Positions 27,804 through 34,874 of a stretch of 64,000 nucleotides of DNA are shown one piece after another. The DNA is from Sunxiuqinia indica (GTDB taxonomy: Bacteria; Bacteroidota; Bacteroidia; Bacteroidales; Prolixibacteraceae): assembly GCF_009847015.1 (NCBI RefSeq), contig NZ_WVEM01000003.1:1-64000 (forward strand), read 5' to 3'. Every line of letters starts with the position of its first letter. Within the stretch, counting starts at the first letter, position 1. Made by a program: the position numbers and the translations under genes. The notes beneath the pieces were generated by a model. The model was not told the origin of the DNA and searched no databases. It saw only the letters and a program-made list of their open reading frames with translations.

Positions 27804-27866
27804 GATTATCAATATTTTCCGGAGCGCTTATTTTGATAGGTCTCGATATAGTCTCGATTGATAATC
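27804..27866. repeat. inverted and direct repeats next to the att fragment
   Basis: GATTATCAAT (27804-27813) is repeated inverted as ATTGATAATC (27857-27866). Between and overlapping the arms, GTCTCGAT occurs twice with 11-nt spacing (27840-27847 and 27851-27858). Paired short repeats of this kind near an att core suit binding by a recombinase or excisionase, but no protein is assigned. Confidence 0.5.
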
Positions 27867-27942
27867 AATACATTACGATTCAAATATAAGCAAAATATAT
27901 TAAAATATTTATGATTTTTTTGAGATTAGCGTCTCGGTTGTC

Positions 27943-29871
27943 TCATATTTTTTTGACATTATCTTCACCAAACCATTCTAATGCTTTTTCGATGACCACC
28001 TCTGACGGATTGTAATAGAATACAGCCAAATTCTCTTTCGCTCTAGTACAACACACATAGAAAATTTTTTGAGAGCGTTCCAAAACGCTTTCAGAACCTT
28101 CTCCTGTAAAGAGATTCTCAAAATTATAATTTCGCCATCCACCGTTATCAAGAATCATCAACACATTATTAAACTCTGTACCTTTCGTTTTGTGTTGTGT
28201 TGAAAACGGAGTTTTTCCCTCTAGGTAGTCATACAATTTTTGAAATTCAGAAAAAGGAACGGATTTTACTCTATCATACACATATTGCTTTTCGCTTATA
28301 AAACGCTCCAATCTCTCATCAACTAAACAGATTCCTTTTTCATTTGCCTCGCTGATTATTGTTTCAATTGTCTTATCTCCAACATCAATTAATTCTTCTA
28401 TATTTTTTTTGAGATTTCTTTTATCCTCTAATGACTTTACATTAGTTCTATAATCTGTGACTCTCAAAAACTCGTTGAATTGCTTATTTTGGTATAAATA
28501 GATGTTTCTTTGAATTTTGTATAAATGCTTAATCAAATCATCCCGCTTTGACCCCTTTTTATTTTCGTCTTCTTCATCTTGTTTTTTATCATCTAACAAT
28601 TGGTCTTTGTCCACATAAACCCTCGAAAATAACGAATAGTTATAATTTAAAGCCGCGTTATATAATTCAGGATTTTCATCGATAAAAGTCTGCATTGTTC
28701 TTGTAGGTAATACAGCATTTAATGCCCTTCCTGATTTTCCTTGCTTTAGCACCTCAATAACTTCACCGAAAGTCATCTCTGAGAAATCCAAATCAATATT
28801 ATTGTCTTTTATATAACTTTTCACTCTTTGCCGGTACTCAAGAATCTTATCTTTATCATAGATATCCATAAGAATCCTAAAGCCTGCTTTATCTGCAATT
28901 AGGTTGTGAGTGAGATTTAATTCCTTTGTTTCTTTGGAATTGTTAAAATTCCATCCTTCTTTCTCTGTCAGATAAATCTTAATATTTTCAATACTGTCGT
29001 TATCTGAATACAGGAATAAAACATTCCCCTCTTTTACCTCACTATTGAACATGTTTGGAGCAAATTTATCGTCCGACGGTGTTTGCTTTATTCCGTCAGT
29101 TCTTAACTTGTTTGCCAAATCAATTACACGCTGCGGATTTCTTCTGTTTTGTTCCTTCTTGACCTCTCTTACTTCTCCGTCTTCGTTACCTTTGTACGCA
29201 TTTAAATTTCCAATTCCATCGTCATAAATAGACTGCATCGCATCTCCAAAAAAACCAATAATACTTCTCTTCATACTTTGAGCAAAGTGAGTTAAAAAAG
29301 ACTCAATAACCACCTTATTGGTATCCTGATATTCATCGATAAGTATAAATCGGTACTTATCTTTAATAATATCACTCAATTTGGGATAATGCTCAAACAT
29401 ATACTCCGCAACAAGTAGAAGTTCGTCATGAGAGATAATCCCCTCTCTTATTCTTACATATTCTTTGTATTGAATCTTGTTTTCAAGGTTATTAAAATAA
29501 TCATCTGTAACTATTTCTAAATCGTCAATTTTTATTCTGGCAATTGCTTCATCATTAGCAAGGGCAATAATTGTTGCTTTTAACTCTTTCTGAAAGTGTT
29601 TTATATTGTCCCAGAGAAAATCATGAATTGTTGAGACATTTAAATTATTGTGGTTTACACGTTCTTCAATTTCTTTAACTGCTGCATTTGTATATGTCAT
29701 GCAGGCAACTTTTGAAGTTGGATTTTCTTCTATGACTTGTTTAATAACCTGAACCAAAGAATAGGTTTTTCCACTTCCAGCACCACCACTCAACAGAAAG
29801 TTTTGTCCGTTGTCGATATGCTTAAATATTTCTTGAACTTCTGGCTCTAATGCTAATCTTCCTTCAACCAT
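27943..29871 (-). CDS. UvrD-like helicase, GajB-type partner of a Gabija-like defence pair
   Basis: This 642-aa superfamily 1A helicase has Walker A GGAGSGKTY (residues 29-37), motif Ia CMTYTNAAVKEIEERV, motif II LIDEYQDT (177-184), motif III GDAMQSIYD, motif V STQHKTKGTEFNNVL and motif VI FYVCCTRAKENL. It overlaps the OLD-type nuclease gene by 19 nt and is read after it, the gajA-gajB order. In Gabija, GajB senses DNA ends and triggers the GajA nuclease. It is longer than the canonical GajB (about 490 aa), mainly in the insert at residues 270-540. It may therefore be a distinct OLD/UvrD subtype. Confidence 0.85.
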   Translation of the reverse strand: MVEGRLALEPEVQEIFKHIDNGQNFLLSGGAGSGKTYSLVQVIKQVIEENPTSKVACMTYTNAAVKEIEERVNHNNLNVSTIHDFLWDNIKHFQKELKATIIALANDEAIARIKIDDLEIVTDDYFNNLENKIQYKEYVRIREGIISHDELLLVAEYMFEHYPKLSDIIKDKYRFILIDEYQDTNKVVIESFLTHFAQSMKRSIIGFFGDAMQSIYDDGIGNLNAYKGNEDGEVREVKKEQNRRNPQRVIDLANKLRTDGIKQTPSDDKFAPNMFNSEVKEGNVLFLYSDNDSIENIKIYLTEKEGWNFNNSKETKELNLTHNLIADKAGFRILMDIYDKDKILEYRQRVKSYIKDNNIDLDFSEMTFGEVIEVLKQGKSGRALNAVLPTRTMQTFIDENPELYNAALNYNYSLFSRVYVDKDQLLDDKKQDEEDENKKGSKRDDLIKHLYKIQRNIYLYQNKQFNEFLRVTDYRTNVKSLEDKRNLKKNIEELIDVGDKTIETIISEANEKGICLVDERLERFISEKQYVYDRVKSVPFSEFQKLYDYLEGKTPFSTQHKTKGTEFNNVLMILDNGGWRNYNFENLFTGEGSESVLERSQKIFYVCCTRAKENLAVFYYNPSEVVIEKALEWFGEDNVKKI

Positions 29872-31934
29872 AATAATCCTTCTTTAATATATTCAGGTAT
29901 CTGCCAATTACTAAAATCTGCGTTACTAAAAAACAAAATATCTAAGGCAAAATGAGTTTTCTTTTTGATACAACTATTTGCTAGTGCATAAGCGTTTTTT
30001 GCTGGATCATCAAAATATTCTCTATTTTTTAGTCCCTTGAAACTATCTTTATTTATTATGATAAAATCTCTATTCAGATGGATAAATGAATCCTCAAAGC
30101 TTCTCGCATTATAACCGTTCTCATTAGTTTGATAAACAACTAATAGGGTTCCCTCGGGATCATTTGTCCAAGTTCCATCACCTTTTTTGAGTAATTTGCT
30201 ATTGAGATCAGATCCTTTTAGATCATCTAACGTTTTATTATTAAAAAAGAATGAAAGAGCAGTATTTGAAAAACTGACTCCATTTTGAACCTCACATTTC
30301 TCACCATCAGCATCAACAGCGTCTAAATCGGTTATTATTAGCGATTTTATGCCTAAAAACTCTATAAATTTCTCAAATATTTGAGAATAAGCCCCAACTT
30401 CAATAATTGAAATATTTTGTGATAATAAGGGCAAGAATGGATCAATCTCCCTAGATGCGTGATGCCTTTGTTTCTCTTCAATATCGATCTTTTTCATCAT
30501 TGTGGGAAGAAGTATTCTCTCAGTATCTCCCTCAATTAGAACAGCTTTATCAGCAAAGAAAATTTCAGCTCTGCTTATCGTTAAGTATTGTTTTAAAAAT
30601 TGATATTGGTTGGGGGCTTCTTCATATTCAAGGCTTAGTTCTCTTAAGTTTTTTGCAATGACATTGTTCAGGCTTATCTTTTTCAGATATTTAATATCAT
30701 CAAATTCACTATCAGCGACTATATGTGAAGAATGAGTACTAATGATATATTGTAATTTTCTATTTTGGCCATCTTCTCTTACGATTCCATCCTTAAGTAA
30801 GCTTTTGATATTCTTAATAAATATATATTGCATTTGAGGATGAGTGTGCGCTTCCGGTTCTTCTATAAACAACAAATTAATATCTGATGGCTTCTTGTTT
30901 TTATCTCCCTTGAATTCCTGTCGCTTAATTTCAATTTCGAAGATCATACTGATTAGGTTCATATACCCCAACCCGTTGCAGTATTCAGGTAGTTGATTAT
31001 CAGTGTCGTGTCTATATATAACCGTAGTGTTACCTTTTAATAATTCCCGATGCTGAAGTGAGGAAATAATTTTTATTTCAGATTCATTGGGTTTAATGCC
31101 ACCGAAAAGTTCGACCTTGTTTACGATGTCTTCAAAAAGATTTGTGTAAATATTACTCAAATTATCATCTGTATCAATTAATTGATCCTTGAAGGCTTCT
31201 ATAGCTTTTGATTGCTCATCATTTTCTTCTGTTCTTTCATAAATTTGAGAAGTTTGACCGGATAGCGTTTTATCTGCTTCTTTATTCGTTACGTCCCTCC
31301 TTGCACTTATATATTTAAAAGAAATAATGTCTTTGACACTAATCTTTTCATCATCTAAATCGACATATACATCTTCATTTGCTAGATTTTCTGCTCTATT
31401 ATATTCGTATGAGTATCTTCTAGGCTTGAAAAAACTTAAATGCCGCTCAATAAAATCATATATGCTTTTTACTTTATAACTTTCATCTTCGGCTTTTTTT
31501 TGTGCTTCCTTTTCATTGAATGCAATTAACTCGCTTTTCATTCGCTCATAATTTGCAAAATGGAGGGCAAATTCAAATCCAAGAACAACAACATTGTTTT
31601 CAGGATCCAAATCCATCATTACGCGACTGATATTGGATAAGTCATCATCTTCGCCATATTTGATAAAAATCTTCAATTTTATTGACTTTGGTTTGTATTC
31701 TTCTTCTTCGATTAAACCAGCTTCCAAAAGGTCTTTAATTTCTTTTTTAAATTCGATGTTAAAATCATCAAATTTGAAGCTACTGGGAGAATTCAAAAGC
31801 TTTTCTAATACCAACAATAGAGATGTTTTTCCTGTGTTATTTTTTCCAATAACTAGAGATAGTTCTTCTTCAATATCAATTGAGAAATCTTTTAAGAGTC
31901 TATAATTCTCGACCTGAATTTTGAATATTTTCAT
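29853..31934 (-). CDS. OLD-type ATP-dependent nuclease (ABC ATPase plus TOPRIM), GajA-like
   Basis: This 693-aa protein has an N-terminal ABC ATPase with Walker A GKNNTGKTS (30-38), Walker B/signature region LLFIEEPEAHTHPQM (354-368) and H-loop IISTHSSH (397-404). The C-terminal TOPRIM domain has VLIEGDTE (465-472, catalytic Glu 468) and IITDLDAVD (533-541, Asp 536 and 538). This is the class 2 OLD layout, defined by pairing with a UvrD-like helicase, and the partner gene overlaps by 19 nt. Gabija uses such a pair against phages. It lies at the left end of the ICE and so serves as defence cargo. No nearby restriction genes suggest another role. Confidence 0.87.
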   Translation of the reverse strand: MKIFKIQVENYRLLKDFSIDIEEELSLVIGKNNTGKTSLLLVLEKLLNSPSSFKFDDFNIEFKKEIKDLLEAGLIEEEEYKPKSIKLKIFIKYGEDDDLSNISRVMMDLDPENNVVVLGFEFALHFANYERMKSELIAFNEKEAQKKAEDESYKVKSIYDFIERHLSFFKPRRYSYEYNRAENLANEDVYVDLDDEKISVKDIISFKYISARRDVTNKEADKTLSGQTSQIYERTEENDEQSKAIEAFKDQLIDTDDNLSNIYTNLFEDIVNKVELFGGIKPNESEIKIISSLQHRELLKGNTTVIYRHDTDNQLPEYCNGLGYMNLISMIFEIEIKRQEFKGDKNKKPSDINLLFIEEPEAHTHPQMQYIFIKNIKSLLKDGIVREDGQNRKLQYIISTHSSHIVADSEFDDIKYLKKISLNNVIAKNLRELSLEYEEAPNQYQFLKQYLTISRAEIFFADKAVLIEGDTERILLPTMMKKIDIEEKQRHHASREIDPFLPLLSQNISIIEVGAYSQIFEKFIEFLGIKSLIITDLDAVDADGEKCEVQNGVSFSNTALSFFFNNKTLDDLKGSDLNSKLLKKGDGTWTNDPEGTLLVVYQTNENGYNARSFEDSFIHLNRDFIIINKDSFKGLKNREYFDDPAKNAYALANSCIKKKTHFALDILFFSNADFSNWQIPEYIKEGLLWLKED

Positions 31935-32116
31935 TATGGTTAGGGTTTAGCAAAGCACTATTTTGAAACTTTGTTTGCAGTTGAATGTAAATTGCTTTCT
32001 TTATTGTTATTTAAGGTTAAATTGTCATATTTCGACATTAATCTACAACCTAAAATTAGTAAACTTTTATTAACAACAAGTTTTTAGGTGTTAACAAACT
32101 ACACATTGTATCAACG

Positions 32117-32141
32117 ACAAAAAAGAGAGGCAAAATGCCTC
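32117..32141 (-). terminator. terminator of the 119-aa ICE gene
   Basis: GAGGCA (32127-32132) pairs with TGCCTC (32136-32141) around a 3-nt loop. On the minus strand a run of T follows. It lies 7 bp beyond the stop codon at 32149. Confidence 0.8.
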
Positions 32142-32148
32142 CCAATTT

Positions 32149-32508
32149 TCAGAACTTGATCTGATCTTCAACCTCTTTGATCTTTTCATCCAGGGTGGTT
32201 TTAATCTCGTCCATCACGGCTGAGACAACCGGTGTATTGGAGGTTTTAAACTCTTTGCCGGAAGCGTCCCGCAGGAATACGGTTGCACCCATCCCATCAG
32301 CGCCCAACGAAAAGGTCTGAAGGTTACGGCGGGTTTCGGTCAGCTTGCGCCACTTTTCAATGAGCATGCTCAAATCTTCCACTTTCTGGATGCGTTTTTC
32401 CAGCGAGGGAACTTCAATGACCACTTTTTCATCCTTCTTTACTACTTCCAAAGAAGCTTTAGGTTGTTCTTTACTCTCAGCTTCAACTTTTTTAGCTGTA
32501 TTATTCAT
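32149..32508 (-). CDS. small conserved ICE protein, function unknown
   Basis: The protein has 119 aa, is charged, and has no signal or membrane segment. Residues 35-65 and the C-terminal 30 residues (VMDEIKTTLDEKIKEVEDQI) look like coiled coil. The middle (FSLGADGMGATVFLRDASGK) is likely a beta hairpin. I recognise it only as a type of small hypothetical carried by Bacteroidota conjugative elements. It is a single-gene unit, with a 250-nt structured leader before it and its own terminator after it. Confidence 0.75.
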   Translation of the reverse strand: MNNTAKKVEAESKEQPKASLEVVKKDEKVVIEVPSLEKRIQKVEDLSMLIEKWRKLTETRRNLQTFSLGADGMGATVFLRDASGKEFKTSNTPVVSAVMDEIKTTLDEKIKEVEDQIKF

Positions 32509-32760
32509 GATTTTTCACCACTGCCCTGTGGCTTTTTTATGGCATCTGGCACGCCGGTTAAAATTTCGGCTAACCGGATATTGAGCTACGCGGATTCTTG
32601 TCAAGGGTGAATGTCTGGTTCCGGGATACCGGAAGCTGACCGAACACGGAGTGCGGCGAAGCGAAAGGAATAATGAAGGGCCGCCCTTGACTTTTCCGTG
32701 GGGCGATCAATAACTTTGCGGGGATTTTAAATGGAGTGGTTTTACCTTTCAAAATGCTGA
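32509..32760 (-). promoter_or_regulatory. structured 5' leader, copy B of a repeated leader family
   Basis: This 252-nt stretch directly before the ATG at 32508 has no reading frame of note and is more GC-rich than the flanking DNA. It shares ordered blocks with the leader before the ArdC gene (34476-34760). Read on the minus strand these are CAAAGTTATT, a CCGGAA region, TTGAC, AATCCG, AGCTCAAT, AACCGGCGTGCCAGAT, GATGCCA and CAGGGCAG just before the start codon. Short inverted pairs such as GGTTAGCC/CCGGTTA-type stems lie between the blocks. Conservation in order with variable spacers suggests a folded RNA leader. Confidence 0.65.
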
Positions 32761-32768
32761 TACGAACA

Positions 32769-32791
32769 AAAAAGGGGCTTTATCTGCCCCT
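32769..32791 (-). terminator. terminator of the methylase-like gene
   Basis: AGGGGC (32773-32778) pairs with GCCCCT (32786-32791), with a 7-nt loop and a T-run on the minus strand. The stem includes the first base of the TAG stop codon of the methylase-like gene, so it ends transcription right at the gene end. Confidence 0.82.
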
Positions 32792-33497
32792 AGAATTCAA
32801 ATAACAACTGCTGAGGTATTCCGGTTACTGGTTGCTGTTTGGAAAAGATTTCCGGCTTCTTTTCCGGTAGTTTCAAAACCATATAACTTTCGGTTTCTGA
32901 TATTTCCCTGATATATGGGACACCATGCTCCGGGTGAAGTTCAATTCGCCATCCGGCATAAAAACGGTTCATCAGTGTATCCATCCAGCAAACTTCGCCT
33001 AAAAGCCCATTCAGGCAAAGGTTAATCACACACATCATGGCGCAAGTGCGGTCAATATCTGCCCCAAAGAACAACAAATTCCTGCTGATTTTTGCTGCGG
33101 CTAATAACATTCGACCAGAACCACAACAACAGTCGGCCACCCGCTCCCGATAACCTGCAGGGTTTAGTATCCTTGCCATCATCTCGCATATTGGTTCTGG
33201 GGTAAAGAATTGTCCGTTATGCCCGTGACTGAGATATTCCATGTAAAAGTCGCCAAACCCATCTTTCAACCCTTCACCATTGTTGTCCATCTCTACGACT
33301 AATGCGCCAAATGCTTCCGCCATCAGGCAGGCATCTGGTTTTTCATAGCTTCGGACAATCTCATGATAGCGGTCTTCTTTTGCCCCTAACGACAAGGAGC
33401 AAACTACCATTTCGAGGAAATCTTCAAACACTGAATGCAAACCGTATTTATAACCGATTTGCAGGATATACTGGGAGAAACTTTTTAACTGTTCCAT
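32790..33497 (-). CDS. N-6 DNA methylase-like protein lacking the catalytic motif
   Basis: This 235-aa protein resembles the core of type I (HsdM-like) adenine methyltransferases. It has the GQFFTPEPICEMMARIL entry motif (residues about 95-111), the SAM-binding ADCCCGSGRMLLAAA motif and an acidic FFGADIDRT. The catalytic (N/D)PP(Y/F) motif expected 50-70 residues later is missing. CWMDTLMNRFYAGWR continues instead into a short tail. It is therefore probably not an active methylase but may still bind SAM or DNA. It lies between the ArdC gene and a small ICE gene. Only 57 bp separates it from the ArdC stop, so it may depend on readthrough. Confidence 0.8.
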   Translation of the reverse strand: MEQLKSFSQYILQIGYKYGLHSVFEDFLEMVVCSLSLGAKEDRYHEIVRSYEKPDACLMAEAFGALVVEMDNNGEGLKDGFGDFYMEYLSHGHNGQFFTPEPICEMMARILNPAGYRERVADCCCGSGRMLLAAAKISRNLLFFGADIDRTCAMMCVINLCLNGLLGEVCWMDTLMNRFYAGWRIELHPEHGVPYIREISETESYMVLKLPEKKPEIFSKQQPVTGIPQQLLFEF

Positions 33498-33540
33498 TTT
33501 CTGAATTTTTAAATCATGATTAACAGTGAATTTTGGAGAT

Positions 33541-33569
33541 AAAAAAAGCGAAGGCTAAATTGCCTCCGC
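33541..33569 (-). terminator. terminator of the ArdC-like gene
   Basis: GCGAAGGC (33548-33555) pairs with GCCTCCGC (33562-33569) with one mismatch and a 6-nt loop. Seven T follow on the minus strand. The stem overlaps the gene's TAG stop. Confidence 0.78.
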
Positions 33570-34475
33570 CAACTGATCAACCTGCATGGCTACTGCCGGT
33601 TGGTTAGGATAGGATTGATGTTCCAGGATGTAATCCACCGCCTTTTGTGCCTGTGATGAAGCCATGAGCAGCATCTTTTTATCTTCTTTGAATTTGCCAA
33701 TCCAGCTTTTAATGTAGGCGGCACTGTTATCAATCGTGGCATTCTGGATGCCTGTCATGTAACACAGGTAAGCTGCTCCCATTTCAGCCACCAACTCCTC
33801 TTGACTATAACTATAATCATGAGAACCAAATTTGTGATCGGGCAGTTTTTCATGCCTGCCTGTTCTGTTAATATGGCCTGTTGAATGAACCAATTCGTGA
33901 AAAATCGTTGAGTAATATTGTTCATCCTGAAAAAAGGTTCGTGGATTGGGCATCCCGATATAATCCCCTGAAGGTGAATAAAAGGCATGGGACTGGTTTA
34001 ACCTGATTTCAGGGCTATCGTACCAGAACTCGATCAACTGTTCAGCCTGGCCAATCGGATCAAAATCATGGTCGTGAGCTTCGGTCGACGGAATTTTGCT
34101 TTCATTGATCCCTTCGGTTTGTTTCAGGTTGAAAACGGTGTAATATCTAAGAAACGGGAAATGGTCGATACTACCGTCTTTTTCTTCTTTGTCCAATATT
34201 TTCCAAAATACAACCGGAAAACCTTTTTCTCCTTTCAGGATATGGCCACCCAATTCTTTAACCTGATTAAACGTGAGAAAGAACGGAGAACCGAATTTAT
34301 CAGCCACGGCTAGCAGGAACCAGAAGTTAAAACCACGGTAAACTTTCCGGTAAACCATGTTCTGCGGTAAACCTGTTTCGACTTTCCAGGGCATCTGCCA
34401 CGGAACAACACCTTTTTCAAGTCGTTCGAGAATCAGGTTGGTAACCATCTCGTAAATGTCGAATGAAGAATTCAT
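33555..34475 (-). CDS. ArdC-family antirestriction protein (ssDNA-binding domain plus zincin-like peptidase)
   Basis: The protein has 306 aa. The N-terminal domain (about 1-125) matches the ArdC ssDNA-binding domain: LERLEKGVVPWQMPW, YRGFNFWFLLA, GEKGFPVVFWK. The C-terminal metallopeptidase-like domain has FHELVHSTGH (His-Glu-x-x-His zinc site) followed by EELVAEMGAAYLCY. ArdC proteins shield incoming single-stranded conjugative DNA from restriction in the recipient. It is a single-gene unit: a structured leader (copy A) lies before it and a terminator overlaps its stop. Confidence 0.92.
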   Translation of the reverse strand: MNSSFDIYEMVTNLILERLEKGVVPWQMPWKVETGLPQNMVYRKVYRGFNFWFLLAVADKFGSPFFLTFNQVKELGGHILKGEKGFPVVFWKILDKEEKDGSIDHFPFLRYYTVFNLKQTEGINESKIPSTEAHDHDFDPIGQAEQLIEFWYDSPEIRLNQSHAFYSPSGDYIGMPNPRTFFQDEQYYSTIFHELVHSTGHINRTGRHEKLPDHKFGSHDYSYSQEELVAEMGAAYLCYMTGIQNATIDNSAAYIKSWIGKFKEDKKMLLMASSQAQKAVDYILEHQSYPNQPAVAMQVDQLAEAI

Positions 34476-34760
34476 GGGAAAGCGCTGCTGCCCTGCAGAC
34501 TTATTTTGGCATCCTTTGAAGTATAAAGGACTGATCTGGCACGCCGTTAAACTTAAATTTTTGGCGTACCAACATTGAGCTGTCCCGGATTAGGTCAACG
34601 GGGTGCATGTCAGTTTTTTGCTAACCTGTTCGTTCACAGAGTTAGCATGTTCATTTAAAATGAACAAAGCAAAAAACTGAACGCATCCGAAGGGAACGAG
34701 CCACGAAAAGCGAGTTCCCCTTTACCGTTCCGGGAAGCATAAATAACTTTGACGGAAATT
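34476..34760 (-). promoter_or_regulatory. structured 5' leader, copy A of a repeated leader family
   Basis: This 285-nt leader of the ArdC-like gene shares a series of ordered sequence blocks with copy B at 32509-32760. CAAAGTTATT, TTGAC, AATCCGGG, AGCTCAAT, AACGGCGTGCCAGAT, GATGCCAA and CAGGGCAG are separated by unlike spacers. Copy A carries an extra arm (34611-34679) that copy B lacks. The two leaders precede different proteins, so the likeness is not a result of gene duplication. Antirestriction genes need expression on entry to a new cell, so a leader that acts from single-stranded DNA or RNA folding is possible. Confidence 0.65.
34611..34679. repeat. palindromic three-arm structure inside leader A
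   Basis: CAGTTTTTTGCT (34611-34622) is exactly complementary to AGCAAAAAACTG (34668-34679). Inside lie two further hairpins, GCTAAC/GTTAGC (34620-34625 and 34641-34646) and TGTTCATTT/AAATGAACA (34648-34656 and 34658-34666). The outer stem and first inner stem share three bases, so alternative folds compete. Confidence 0.8.
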
Positions 34761-34874
34761 TGAGTTGAAAAGTGTTACTAAAAATGAAATCGAGTTTTAC
34801 AAAAAACAGATCTGTTCAAATCCTATCATATTTGCCAGAGAACTTCCTATATTTATGATTAAAATAAAAACAGA

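Larger units (their letters stand above)
27503..27942. other. 440-bp junction between chromosome and mobile element
   Basis: No gene is seen. In order it holds about 200 bp of unassigned AT-rich DNA after rsmD, a terminator-like hairpin (27717-27751), a tRNA 3'-end fragment (27762-27784), a cluster of inverted and direct repeats (27804-27866), and the AT-rich 3' flank of the Gabija-like helicase gene. The layout is that of an attachment region. Confidence 0.65.

Noticed and set aside
27761-27850. Complete tRNA gene on the minus strand
   Set aside because: Only the 3' 23 nt fit; no 5' acceptor half, D-arm or anticodon arm can be placed.
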